DNA of 64,000 nucleotides from Diphasiastrum complanatum (GCA_029204225.1 CM055105.1:12364224-12428223); one strand, 5' to 3'; shown: positions 40,988 to 55,240, numbered from the stretch's first letter. Made by a program: numbers and translations. The notes: a model not told the origin generated them from the letters alone.

Positions 40988-43068
40988 ATGGCTTGGACCA
41001 AATCCACTGCCCGTGCCATACCCACTGTACAACCATCCCATTCACGTGTTCCCCCTGGTACTGGTCGTAGGCATGGCAGGAAGCAAGTCTGGCTGAGGGA
41101 GATCAAAAAACTCCAGAGATCAACTGAATTGTTGATCCCTAGAGCTCCTTTCGGCCGATCTGTATGGAATGTCACTCTATCACTTGGGCTGGATGTTCGT
41201 TTTGTCGTGACAGCCATGCAGGCCTTATAGGATGCTGCAAAAAATTTTCTATCCCAGTTTTTTGAGGATTCGTGTCTTTTCAAGCGTGTCACCATCATGC
41301 CAAAGGATTTCGTCATTCTCAAAAGGCTTCAGGACAGATATTTAGGTCTGCATGTTGATAATGCCAGCACCTCTAGAGACCTGCCTCCAGATAGAACCGA
41401 TTTTCCTACTACCTCTAAGAGGAAGAGAAAGCAGCCTGTCCCCAAGAAGACCAGATGCTTCTCTTCCTCCTAGAGTTATCCCGGCCAAGAGACCTCGTGT
41501 CTTCCTGAGCTCTGAGTCAGATGCTGGAGAATCTGGTTCAGATCGAGAATCTTCACCCCTTCCTCCAGCTGTTATTCGTCCAACTCCTCAACAAGTTTCA
41601 TCACCAAAAGTGTTGATTATCCAAGAGGAGCTAGATAAAATAACAGAGAAATCTGTAAATATTGTTTCCACTTCTGTTTCTACTCCTGTACATAATCTTT
41701 TTGTGAGAATTCCATACGATCCAGCCCAGGTTTCTTTTTATTTTGACCATTATAATCAATACGAGGCCTACCTAGCTAACAAAATTGACTTTCTCGACAA
41801 CTTTTTTGATTTTTTTTCTTCCAGATACACGTAGAAGCTTTAGATTAGGTCCCAAATTTTGTGCCGAGCTAAAAGATAAGACCTTAGAAATTTCAGATGC
41901 AATAGTAAAGGCCGGAATTTTTTTTTTGCTGAATAGTATTAGTTTCGATTTCCATGGTACAATTTTTGTAGTTAGTCCATTTTTCATGGGAGTGGTAAAG
42001 GCGAAAGAAGCCAATTTTGAGAAGGCTGTCTATTTTATCAAGTGTAGTCCTATGGCAAAATTCTATTTGATTCCATATGAAAATAAGTAAGGATTGCTCT
42101 TTTGTTTTTGTTGCCTTAATCTGGATTGTTGCATGCCTCATTGCTTTAATAAGAACGGAATTTTTTTTATAAATATGAATTTATCGATATTTGTATCTTG
42201 GTTGTTGCAATCGGCATTGGAGCCTAAACATTCTTTTTGTAAAGATAAATAAGGAGAGAGTATCAAATTTTTTATGTGTAAAATTAAACTCAACTACAGA
42301 TACACAGAGAATTTGATTCTCTACTTCATGATGCCGTTCAAGAAATATCGACAACGACAACTTCAATTGGAGATATAACTATTAAATCTCTCAAGGTATA
42401 TTTAATTTATCTTTGATATGCATGTATTTCTTTTTTAATTCAAATGTATCGTCATAGCATAAATAAAATTTCTATCATAATATTACTAATTTTCGTTCTA
42501 TATATGCAGTGTGTACAGCAAAATGACGCTTTTAGTTGTGCATGGTTCGTCCCGTACAATACGAAGCTATTTTTTGAATGGTATAATTTACAAACGGATG
42601 TAGATATTAAAAAGGTAATATTCTATTCATTTGTAGTTCATTTCATTGTAATTCATATTTTATTACTATCATTGTTTGTAATTTGCTAATTCTCGTGTTT
42701 TGTGATGACAGTTTACTCTTGAGCCGTATACTCCTGATGATGTATATAGATTTTGACAAAAGTTGATCAGAACCTTTGCCCAGTACGGTTTAAGCGTTGC
42801 ACCTGCAATCGAGGGCCCTCAAAAGGAAGCTGCTCCTGTCTTAACAGCCTTTTAGGTTGTTCAGGATGCAGATCTTATTTTATATGATAAAAAAGGAATA
42901 AAAGTCCTTCCTGATACAGAGGAAGGCGATTTTGTAACAGATATTCCTCTTGTCTTAAAAGGCATTGAGGCCCTTCCCGAAACAGAGGAGGGCGAGATTA
43001 TAGAAGGAGTTGTTGCTTTATCAGTTTTTAATACTGATATAGAAAATATAGAAAAATTGATTGAATAG
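40988..43068 (+). pseudogene. Histone H3-like fusion gene, intron-containing, decayed
   Basis: The ATG at 40988 gives 'MAWTKSTARA', a variant of the H3 tail ARTKQTARK (Lys4 and Arg8 kept, Lys9 lost). The H3 fold follows: 'LREIKKLQRSTELLIPRAPF' (alpha-N/alpha-1), 'LDVRFVVTAMQAL' (alpha-2), a TAG at 41228-41230 where H3 has Gln, then 'FEDSCLFKRVTIMPKD' (alpha-3 region, four residues shorter than canonical). After residue ~120 a basic 'KRKRKQPVPKK' patch and, in another frame, an acidic Ser-rich linker 'RVFLSSESDAGESGSDRESS' extend it. Later exon-like blocks with good splice signals: 42300-42395, 42510-42614 and 42712-43068, the last with TGA at 42754, TAG at 42853 and a duplicated acidic motif ('LPDTEEGD', 'LPETEEGE'). 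It is not a host H3: divergence, tail changes and fusion set it apart. Confidence 0.8.
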
Positions 43069-43395
43069 AGATCTATTTGTAAATAGAGAGACATAAAAAA
43101 AAGATACAATCATTTTACTTGTAAACAGCCCGTTTATGGGTTTTTTTTATTGATATCACAATAGATTTTTACAATCAACTTGTGGCCATAGTCTAATAAT
43201 GGAATGCAATTTTTCTATAATGATAAAAAAGACATGATGATTGGCATGTATTTGTTGATAGTGAATCTCAATGTTCTTCCATAAGTTGGATTGTTTCGTC
43301 AATATCTCTGCATTTGATCTTGAGCTCATGTCTTTTACGTATATGTATAAAACTGATACAGAGTTTGTATTAGAAAGTTTTGATTGAAACTATTC

Positions 43396-44612
43396 TTAAA
43401 AGATCGAGTGTTTACAGTTACTTACGAGTTCACCATTGAAAATGAATCTGAAGTCTGAAAGTACATCATCTTGTAGGAGCAATAGTTCCCGCCAGATGTA
43501 GTTTAGACTCCAATCTTCTTCCACCTCAACACATGTCAAAACGGCATCATTGTATATAATTTCAATATTTTCTCGTTTTGAATGTCCACTGGCTTCCAAG
43601 TCTTGATCGAGTGGCACCCATTTACCTTTATTTTTTTCCATCTTTGATAATGGAAGCATAAGCTCAACATTTTGTTTTTCAATTTGATAACGGAAGCACA
43701 TGGAAGACATTTTAATTCTGCATTCTATTTCTCCATCTGATTTTTTGTCCCAGCCTTCATCCATAAGTTCAGATAATAAACTATCTGATAAATTTTTGCA
43801 TACAAACATCGTTGGGGTTTTGTGTACATTGACACTTGAAAAGAAATCCACAAATATATTCAAGGAAATAAACCAACTCAATCTGACTGTTTTTTATCCC
43901 GTGCTCATTTTTAATGAATTTTTTACATCATTATATATCTTGCAACGAAATGATTTTGAAACTGTAACATCTGGTGCAATTCATTCATCACTTTCAAAAC
44001 TAGGTAATGGAATTGGTACTATTTGTCCAAAATTTTCTTTTGTATCACGAATGTACACTGATTCATAAAAAAAGATTCCACTATCAGCTAGATCTTTTGC
44101 AGTTCTACCTCGATATTGTAGTTGTCCAATATTAGTGTGAATAACATCTAACACACCTGCTAAAGATCCACTCGACTCCCATTCATTTATGTTGGATGGA
44201 TATAAATCCGCAAGAGAAAAATGATCAAATTGGCAAGTTTACTATTAGATATTTATGAATGACAAAAATCAAAGTATCAAAAATATCAATACTTGTAGTT
44301 GCTTTTTTTGTGATCCTGACAGTTGAATCCTTGCACATTTATCTCTGAATACATATATACATGTTGGACTAGAATTTCAGAAATAGATTTTCCTCCTGAT
44401 GATGTTCGAAAATCCAAAATTCTGGCCTTCCAATAAGATCAAAATGATAGTTTTGACCTTTTCCTTTTTCGAAATGCTCCTCTTGATGATGGATGCATCA
44501 AAATCCAAGAGTTTTTTGAATATTTTCTTGGCACCCATAATCTATTATCATCTGTCTCGTTGAATAGAAGCATGAAGTCGATTGAGGAGCACGGCTTCTT
44601 TGATGGCGCCAT
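43396..44612 (-). pseudogene. Unknown minus-strand gene of the element
   Basis: The ATG at 44612 starts 'MAPSKKPCSSIDFMLLFNET', with 'LWVPRKYSKNSWILMHPSSR'. A TGA follows at 44439-44441 but the same frame continues ('ILDFRTSSGGKSISEILVQH'). Further blocks read 'ADLYPSNINEWESSGSLAGV' and 'YRGRTAKDLADSGIFFYESV'. A final long frame (43396-43881) contains a Lys-rich middle and 'LLLQDDVLSDFRFIFNGELV', whose end looks like the last strand of a ubiquitin-like fold; this is a weak impression. Two further in-frame stops lie between 43880 and 44010. Multi-exon or decayed. Convergent with the histone-like gene 330 bp away. Confidence 0.45.
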
Positions 44613-45062
44613 TCGTAATTTGCATGCCAAAAATTTGAAACAATGAACTATGAATTTGAAAATTTGCGTAGACAAAAAGCCATGAATCTGAGAAAAAGTG
44701 TTGGCGAAAATTTGAAACACTGATCTATTTGGCGCCACAAATTAACTTTGGTTATCCATGTTAACCATGGTTTGACAATGCATATACATTAATGGTACAT
44801 CAATTTTCTCATCTCAACCATCTGTCATATTCATTTTCAATATTTTTGGGTCTCTTCGGGCAATGATGAGCTGGAGGGGCAGGCCTCATCAACCAATAGC
44901 ATTTCCACATACTGCCCGACAAAACAGCAATATATTTAAAAAGTTTTTATTTTATTTATATTTGGAAAATTCTACGTTACGTAGAACCCCGAAGCTAAGG
45001 TTTCAACTGGTCCACATGGCAATGAAAATAAGAAAAAAAATAAAAAAAATATCTTTTTCAAA

Positions 45063-45264
<202 letters not shown>

Positions 45265-45275
45265 GCTACGCAGGT

Positions 45276-45720
45276 GAAGGCGGGGTTGACGCTCCCAACA
45301 TTCGGACCCTATACTACATTGACGACACTACACCTTGGGGTTTCCATTTCCAATAAAGACCGTTTTAATTGGATTATCGATAGGATTAGAACCAAAATCT
45401 TGTCCTGGGGTTCTTCTGACTGAACGTTCCCTGCCATGATTATTGTCCTCAAGCACATTATCCCTTCTTACGTAGTTTCTTTTTATCTGGTTTCTCCCTC
45501 CCTCTTAATCCCTGATTATAGCCAAAACTTTTGAATGTTCTTGTGGAATAACAGCCCTAGCTTTTTGAATTGGGATATTTGTACGACCCCTAGAAATTTG
45601 GGTGGGTTGGGGCTTCTCGATCCTTCAATTACTTCTCTTTCTCTCCTTTTTAGACGTACAACTTTGCGTTCCCCCAACCTTGGGCTCCTATGATGTCGGC
45701 AACTTTTTCTCCTCTCCCCT
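45276..45720 (+). pseudogene. LINE (L1-type) ORF2 C-terminal fragment
   Basis: The plus frame from about 45328 reads 'LHLGVSISNKDRFNWIIDRI', 'KILSWGSS', 'PAMIIVLKHIIPSYVVSFYL', 'FLWNN', then 'NLGGLGLLDPSITSLSLLFR'. This is the region after the RT domain of plant L1 ORF2 (Y-L-G-V-P, L-x-x-W, P-x-Y, F-L-W, G-G-L-G-L). TGA stops occur at about 45418 and 45533. The endonuclease and RT core are absent. It could be the 3' part of the LINE whose ORF1-like remnant is at 29360-30770, with other elements inserted between; unproven. Confidence 0.85.
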
Positions 45721-45970
45721 CTGCTACCAATCCACATTCTTATTTTCTTGATTTTACTCGCTCCTCCTTTCTTGTCTCCTCTTCCATACCCACTCTTTTC
45801 AAGTCTACCATGAATTTTCTTCTTACTATGAGAGAACTTACCGATTGGACGAGTGGTAATTCCATATATCCTCTTGAATCCCTATGGTTTTCCAAAGCTA
45901 TTACCATAAACTCCAAGCCTCTTACCTTTATTGAAAGGAAACTTTGCCTTAACCTTGCGCGAGCCTACAC

Positions 45971-46048
45971 TCTAAACCCTAATATTACCACTAACCCTAA
46001 CCCATACTTGATATCCTATTTCATAATTAATACTCTAAACCCTAAATC
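45971..46048. repeat. Degenerate telomere-like motifs
   Basis: Several scattered 'aaaccctaa'/'ctaaccctaaccc' units match the plant telomere repeat (CCCTAAA)n imperfectly; too few to call an interstitial telomere array. Confidence 0.35.
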
Positions 46049-46429
46049 TACCCCTGATACCAATCTTAAAGTGGGCTCATAGTTGAGCTTTTCAAACGTA
46101 TACTACAGACTAAACTAAAACATGGGTTGGATCTTATGTTCTCAACAAATCGAACCTGCATGTTCAGCTTTTGATCCTTGGACCTTTTTAACATTCATTG
46201 ACTTTAATATCTACACAGTGATATATGTTAATATCTAGATTGATGTGTGTTAATATTCAGACAGTGATCTGTGTTACTATTTAAATAGTGTAAACGCTGT
46301 TTTTTACTCAGCTCTAATGACAATTCTTTGGAAAAGAGCGAGAACAAACAACAAATTGACTGCCATTACTTAATGTAAATTTGTATTTACATAAATGAAA
46401 ATTTTTATTGATGATATTCCATAATATTT

Positions 46430-46800
46430 TTGACTTGCACAGTCAAATTTTGAGCACTGCATCCAATTCAACTCAAACAAAAAACTCCAAAGAATGGCTA
46501 AATGAAAACAAAACAAACAACTCAGACACACAATCCTGGATGTAGATATTAGAAGCAATGGCATATCCAATCTTTTACTTACTTATTTTGAAGCACAAAA
46601 TCCAATTCAACTGAGATTCTGTAAAATGCCCAAATCATAACAAAATGGATAACTCAGACACATTATTTTGGTTTTAAATATTAAAACGATGGCAAATCCA
46701 TTCTTTTAGTTGCCAATTTGGAATTTGGAGCATAGCATCCAACGCGGCTCAGACTAAAGACTCCATAGACTGAATGAAAACAAAACGCACAATTCGGACA
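46430..46800. repeat. Imperfect tandem repeat, ~139-bp period, about 2.7 copies
   Basis: 'gcatccaattcaactcaaac', 'aaatccaattcaactgag' and 'gcatccaacgcggctcagac' recur near 46458, 46598 and 46737, with 'actcagacac' and 'ggca[t/a]atccaatctttta'-like text between. Confidence 0.7.
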
Positions 46801-48962
46801 CTGATTGAGACAATCCAGCCACTGTTACAACATACTTGAGTCACACAATAATAGAAAAATAAAAATAAAAACGACATACTTGAGCCACACAAAAACAGAA
46901 AAAAAAAAAAATGAAAACAATGCACAAACCATTCCTCCTTATGGCGCCTGAATTCCTCCTCAAAACTGGATGACCCATCTTCTACATTCTCTAATTCCTC
47001 ATTAACAATCCATCGCCGCATAAGTGAAGGCTTTATGTCCATCATAACATTTGCACTGTTTTGTTTCGTTGTGTGCCAATTGGAAATTCCTTGGATAGCT
47101 CATATGAAGACAATTTGTAGTCCTAATCAAGCTCCACAGTTGGCCAAAACAGAAACCTCAAAGGATTGCGAACTTCTAGCACCAAAAATGCTATGATCTA
47201 CCATTAGAACATTCATTGTGGGCACTCCAACATTGTGAGCAAGGAATACATCCAGGAAAGTCTCTAACTAAAACACAACAGATTGCTTGATTGTAAAAAG
47301 TTCCTTTCCACTGGAGATTGAATCACCCAAGAACGCCCACCATGTGTTGTGCAAGCTAAGATACTGCATACCCACAACAAACACACCTCAATTTCATCAG
47401 ATCTAGACTTTTCACCCAATTATTGAGTTATGGCAAATGGGTTCAGTAGCCAGAGCAAAGAGCAACATTGCAGTAGACTTCTCTGACAGCCGGATTGGCA
47501 ATAACAAGAGCATCTTTGAAGCAGTTAACAATGAGAGGGCTGTCGTGGATCAAAAAGAAAATGACAATTTGAGATGATCAGAGCAGGTGACAAACCATCA
47601 AAACCCATGTTCATCTAAGAATGAAGCGATGGAATTTTTGGACTTTGGAGGAAAGAGCGCGTACGACTACAAGTGAAAACACTGTAAAAATCGAAGAAAC
47701 AGAGATACAAAGCAGCTTCTCTGACAGCCGGATTGGTCTCAAGCTGGTGGGAAAGCCTTTTTAGTTTCTCCTAATAAAGCCTAGTTTAACAGATAATAGA
47801 GAAGGAAAGAACATTTACCTTCTTCTTGTTGTTCTTTTCTCTTTTTCCATCACAGGTTCAAAGTCTTTTTCTAGTTTTGAAGTAGCTACTATTGTATTTT
47901 GGGATGCAACCTCAACTTTTGTAAGATCTGAAGTAGACAAACCATTTGATTTTACATCTTTGTCACTTTTCAATAACATAAGCCCATCTGCACTGTCTTC
48001 TTCTGTTTCCTTGCTTGTTTATGTTGCAATTTGTAAGCTCAACAAAGGCTGATATTTCCATGTCCTTGTATCAAGATTTAGTATATAAATCATATCAGTG
48101 TATCTTGGCTACAAATCATGTGATAGTCCATTTTTCACCTGATGATTCTCTGAAGCAGTTCGATATAGATTGGACAAAGTGATTTTGGAGTATTGAAGGT
48201 TTTTTGGAGAGCAGTTCATTTGTGTTGTTTGTCATCAGTTTCAATAGAAAACCTATGGTGTATGCATTGTAAAATGCTTGTTATGTATCTTGTTTTTGTT
48301 TTAGGCAAAACGAATGAATGAGAGACACTTTGGTTTGCTTGCTGTATTTTTTATAATTGCCATGTGAAGCAATGTTGCAACCGTACTCCCGCACGTCCCA
48401 TACTCTCGGACGTTCGTAAGAGTATTTTAAATTTGTCATACCTGTACATCGCAAAACATATGATTCTTTAAAGTATGTATGATAATTCAAAATACATATG
48501 GATACTTCAAATTGGTCCGTGAAATAAAGGCAGTAGGGCATCTATTTATACTGTAAAATGTTTCACCTAGCCCATGGCAGTGCTCAAAAACCTCTTTAGA
48601 GCTCCCCTCCCAAAACTTGCATCTAAATAATCTTCTTGATTTTTTAAGGACTATTACTCATTACAGAGTTATATACTCATTGAAAAGAAGGTTTATACTT
48701 AAAACTTTCATATTGGTTCTTGAAAAAAAATGGCGATTCCATTCTTATACGTTGCCGATTTTTTCAAGCCTTAGCCCATTGGACCATGAAACTTTCCTCA
48801 TACATGCATCCTTTTCCCCATACATGCATCCTCCTCCCCAAGTTTTTTAGTTAGGAAAAGCTCATGCATGGGCGAGGGGAGGAGGATGCATGGGTGCACC
48901 CATACCCATGCGCAAAAGTGTACATAAGTTTAAATATATATATATAGATATATATAAGGCAT
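46801..48962. other. Intergenic; no gene recognised
   Basis: 'ttctctgacagccggattgg' occurs twice in the same orientation (about 47478 and 47719), marking a short duplication. CT-rich and T-rich stretches near 47810-47850. No protein family was recognised on either strand. 'tatatatatagatatatata' lies near 48937. Confidence 0.5.
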
Positions 48963-49894
48963 TTGTCAGAGTGTTGCATTTTTTGCATTTTCACAAACGT
49001 TATTTTTCGCGAAGGCTGACGTCGCGGCCTTCTCACGCTCATCCCATGCAACTCTACAATCAGATTTGACAATGACAGCAGCCACCCACGATCTCCCACA
49101 GATAGCACATCCACTTTGTACTATTTTCATCTGCACACCTGTAAAATTATGTATATATTGAATGCCATTTGCGTATTCAGAGAAGAAAAACAAGCAACAA
49201 GCATAATAGCATCAGAAGCTTATCAGAGATAGACGAAGTAGATGCTTTCGCGCATCAATTCTTTCTTCCAGATGTATTGTGAGTAATAGGTTTATCACCT
49301 TTTACAGATTGTGTGATTAGCTTTGTGAAGCACGCGGTTTCGTCCGCTATTGTCTTGTGCTCACCTGCATTATTGACTTCTACATTTCGCTATACTTAAT
49401 CTGATTACAGCTCTATTTGTTCCGCATTCAGATTCGTGTCAATATTGCAATGCTTTTCTATGTTCTGTCTGACTTTCTCATTGCTTAATCTGGTAGTCTG
49501 CTCTTCGCGAATTATTATTAGTCTAGCTGTTCGTGACTAATATTTAGTCTTGTCTTTCGCGACTAATTCGCTACTGATTATCAGTCGAGCTCAATCTAGC
49601 TCTTCGCAAATTATTCGGGACTAATAACTTGTCTAGCTATTCGCGACAAATTATCTTTCTGATGTTTTGTTGCTTAATGTTTGGCTATGTAATCAGCTCA
49701 AACGTGATTTCTATCACTAACGTTCTGTTCGAGTCTGATAGATGTAGTCATGCTTAAGGAAAGAGAGAGATAGCTTATTCCACTGCGACGGACACTTTTT
49801 GTTCGAGTTCGTTTCTTTTTCGAGTTTCGAGTTCGCTTCTTTTCGTGTTCATTTCTTTTCGAGCTATTTTCGTTTCTCACATCCCTCTTTCCCA
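48963..49894 (+). repeat. Truncated solo LTR of the 16-28 kb copia family
   Basis: The segment aligns, in opposite orientation, with the LTR at 27014-28132. Shared blocks include 'cagccacccacgatctcc', 'atctgcacacctgtaa', 'cgcggtttcgtccgctat', the repeated TTCGCGA[A/C]TAAT motifs and the closing 'gttcgagttcgtttc' series. The LTR start (TGTTGGATTT) is missing and no primer site or internal region follows. Confidence 0.8.
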
Positions 49895-52010
<2,116 letters not shown>

Positions 52011-52032
52011 AGTGAAATGAGCTCTTTTGTAG

Positions 52033-53205
52033 TGTTTGATTAAGTTACTTATTGATTCCACTGATCGATCGTCAAAGAAAGCCACTGGGCAAGGCCACAA
52101 CTAGGAGAGCATGGAGATAAGTGCCAAAAAGGCCTCCTGGTTAGTTTTTATATGGGCTACCAGTTCTTGAGCATGTTTTTCTAGAAGCTCAATGGCATGA
52201 GCTCTTTTGCAGGTGCTACTGTTTGACTGAGTTACTTATTGATTCCATCCATATGAGCGACTCGGCAAGGCCGTTATTAGGAGAGCGTGAAGGTAAGTGC
52301 CAAAAAAGCCTCCTGGTTTGGTCATCGGTGACCTAACTAGGAGGCCATTTTCATATGGGCTTGCACTACCAGTTCTTGAGCATGTTTTTCTAGAAGCTCA
52401 ATGGCATGAGTTCTTTTGCAGGTGCTAGAAGAGTGCTTGATTGAGTTACTTATTGATTCCACTGATCGATTTCCATATGAGCAACTCGGCAAGAAACCAC
52501 ATGCACAATTAGGAGAGCATGAAGGTAAGTGCCAAAAAGGCCTCTTGGTTTGGTCGCCGGTGACCTAACCAGGAGGCCATTGTCACATGGGCTTGCACTA
52601 CTAGTTTTTGAGCATGTTTTTTGGGAAGGCATGTGCTCTTTTATAGGTGCTAGAAGAGCATTTGACTGAGTTACTTATTGATTCCACTGATCGATTTCCA
52701 TATGAGCGACTGGGCAAGCAACCACGGGCCGCAATTAGGAGAGCGTGGAGGTAAGTGCCAAAAAGGCCCCCTGGTTAGCGACCTAACCAGGAGGCCATTT
52801 TTATATGGGCTTGCACTACCAGTTCTTGAGCATGTTTTTTTAGAAGATCAACAACATGAGCCCTTTTGTAGTTGCTAGAAGAGTGTTTGACTGAGTTACT
52901 TATTGATTCTATTGATCGATTTCCATATGAGCGACTGGGCAAGCAACCACAGGCCGCAATGAGAAGAGCGTGGAGGTAAGTGTCAAAAAGGCCTCCTGGT
53001 TAGGTCGTCGGTGACCTAACAAGGAGGCCATTTTCATATGGGCTTGCACTACCAGTCCTTAAGCATGCTTTTCTAGAAGCTCAATGGCATGAGCTCTTTT
53101 TTAGGTGCTAGAAGAGCGTTTGACTGAGTTACTTATTGATTCCACTGATCGATTTCCATATGAGCGACTGGGCAAGCAACCATAGGCCGCAATTAGGAGA
53201 GCACA
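52033..53205 (+). repeat. Tandem array of a ~104-nt exon-like unit with palindromic intron-like spacers, 6 copies
   Basis: Copies at about 52033-52116, 52213-52292, 52422-52524, 52647-52750, 52872-52975 and from 53105. Each is preceded by a pyrimidine tract ending in AG ('tcttttgcag') and copies 2-5 are followed by GTAAGTG. In copies 4 and 5 the 104 nt are open and encode 'TELLIDSTDRFPYERLGKQP' plus a basic end. Copy 1 has a lost donor (ATAAGT), copies 2 and 3 have indels, copy 6 has a stop and no donor. Spacers 2-5 contain near-perfect palindromes at 52308-52345, 52539-52578, 52765-52796 and 52990-53029 (GGCCTCCTGGTTAGGTC type). Period 187-234 bp. The protein family is not recognised. Confidence 0.85.
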
Positions 53206-53446
53206 CGTATGAAGACCATGTGTATTGGTGTCAGAGCTAGAGGAGTAAGCCAGTGCAATACAATGCCGATATGGTGTTCCCTGCCAACTGGTATTGTTCC
53301 TGTCGGCTTCAGTGGTTATGTGCCGAGGTGAATGTTGTGGATGATTTGTTGCTAGATGCATCCCTTTAGTTTGCCTTTGTAATTGTCAATGATAGTGGTT
53401 TCATTGTTGCTATTTGTGGGATACTTGAACTGCCTACTTTCTTCAG

Positions 53447-54119
53447 GACATGCAAGAGAGCTGGCCTCAAAATTTATTGCCAAGCAATGTTGCACGACAA
53501 GGATGGATTTGGGATGACAGTCGGAGGGCTAAAGGTATTTTTTTACTTGCCACGTGTTAGTATTTGTTATATTCATTCTATGCACATATTGCTCTTTTAA
53601 TGCTTTTTTGGCCTGTAATTTCTGTGGACAGGTTCATATGCTTGTTGTGTTTATTTTGGGTCAAATGAATACAGATCCTGCTTTGCCGATGGGGGATTGT
53701 GATGATATAGCGCCTTGGCTATTCATGAGCACGACGGATTACTAGTGCCACCACTTCCATCGCTGGAACAACTGAGAGATGGTCAAGAAAATACGCTTGT
53801 TCATGGAGGGTCTGAAAAAGCCCTTACTTTGTTCAGTTTTTGGTTGAGATGTGATGTAAGCCAAGAGGTGTGGTGGTGGATCCGTTTCTGGGATGTGGTG
53901 CTACGCTTTATGCCTGTGGGACCACATGTCGCCATTGTGTTGCCATGATGGACTCCAACCAAAAAGGGTGCATATCTTGGGGCCATTCTAGGTCTAAGAA
54001 ATCATTATATAGTAAATTGCAACTTATAGGTGGCGCTATGAAAAGATATAGTTTTCAATTTTTTAACCTATGCTATTATCCAGTTTTGATGATGATACTT
54101 ATAGGGAGCTTGATACTAT
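53447..54119 (+). pseudogene. Exon-like blocks with a DNA-methyltransferase-type motif
   Basis: The block 53447-53534 has acceptor 'cttcag' and donor GTATTT. Read in phase with the 104-nt unit upstream it gives 'KRAGLKIYCQAMLHDKDGFG'. The next block starts at 53632 after 'gtggacag'. Further on 'ENTLVHGGSEKALTLFSFWL' and, one frame over, 'VVVDPFLGCGATLYACGTTC' then 'RHCVAM' follow. D-P-F-x-G-x-G-x-T-x-x-A with a following 'R-x-C-V' fits the S-adenosylmethionine-binding motif of amino-methyltransferases acting on DNA. No catalytic (D/N)PP(Y/W) motif was found. Frames are broken, so it is a remnant, or a gene whose exons I have not joined correctly. Whether it belongs to the tandem exons is inference from position and splice phase. 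Confidence 0.45.
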
Positions 54120-54551
54120 AGATACAACCAATTTAAAATATCCTATTCTTTGAAAGTTCTGTATAGTTTGAGAGAGAATTTATAAGAGGTCTAATATTCA
54201 TGTCTGCATTTGTATTGAGAATTGATTTGAACATATAGATCATAAATTGTGGATGGCCTATAATTCTAGGGAGTTTGGACATTCTATGGAAGGACATTAA
54301 TATCCATACATAAGTTATAGTAGGTACTTGATAAGTATGATGGAGTGCCAAGTCTCATGCTCAATGCCCATATACCTAGACATGACATACCGCTAACAAG
54401 GATACTCCATACCAACACATATATCTAGGCATGACATACCACTAACAAGGATACTCCATATCAACACTTTACAATTATGAGATCAACCAATGGTGAGTAA
54501 AAATAAACGATATAAAAGAAAAAAATTTGACATCAACCAATCCCTCCACAT

Positions 54552-54557
<6 letters not shown>
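54120..54557. other. Spacer with a ~50-bp tandem duplication
   Basis: 'catgacataccgctaacaag' at about 54380 and 'catgacataccactaacaag' at about 54431 head two ~50-bp copies (54370-54468). No gene. Confidence 0.7.

Positions 54558-54622
<65 letters not shown>
54558..54622. repeat. (CT)n microsatellite, ~65 bp
   Basis: Pure CT. Confidence 0.97.
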
Positions 54623-54624
<2 letters not shown>

Positions 54625-55240
54625 TTGTAGGTTACATATCTACATTTTTATAATTATTTGAGTTTTACGCTATTCTTTTTCTTCTTTGTTACAAAATAAA
54701 AAAATCATCTCTTGGAATTTGCATGCTTTGGAAGCAATCCAAAACAAATATTCACGACAATTGTGCTTCTACTCTCAATGCCATGTTGACTAAAGCTACA
54801 AGATTTTGGAAGTTTCTAGATGAAAGAATTGTTGAGTACAAAATGTGGGTTATCACTATGGTGCAAGATTGGGATTACACATCCCATCCACGTTCCTGCT
54901 AATGACACTGTAGCCATCCAAGCAAACCAAAGGAAAAGGGGATAGTGAACTACTACCATAGGGAGCAGCTATTCCCGTTTTATTGCCACAAGGCATCATG
55001 AGGAGAGAATGCATTGATTTGCCTCCACCACCCCACACATGTGCAATTGTGAAAAGATTGCTACCAATGAAAGTTTGGTTTTGTTGTTCTTTTACTAGAT
55101 AGGTTGTCTCCATATTTATCACTCGAGATCGCCTAGCCACGACGAATGTCCATTGACCTCCTGAGCTGAGGCTGATTGTTGTAAGCTCAAGTATGTCCTT
55201 ATATATGTACCCATCTCCGTGCCCAAGAGTGGAGACTCCG
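54623..55240. other. Intergenic; no gene recognised
   Basis: A 94-residue minus frame (54856-55140) lacks known motifs and has no supporting context. Confidence 0.45.

Noticed and set aside
40988-41350. Ordinary host histone H3 gene or processed H3 pseudogene
   Set aside because: The tail is heavily changed, loop 2 is shortened and the frame continues into extra domains with introns; host H3 is nearly invariant.
45971-46048. Interstitial telomere array
   Set aside because: Only a few scattered CCCTAA units are present, not a tandem run.
45690-46082. 130-residue plus-strand protein after the LINE fragment
   Set aside because: Low-complexity, with telomere-like repeat translated at its end and no LINE motif. 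It may be a degraded continuation of the LINE, but this cannot be supported.
52033-53205. CRISPR-like array
   Set aside because: Units are ~187-234 bp and wholly repetitive, with no short repeat/unique spacer alternation, and the DNA is eukaryotic.
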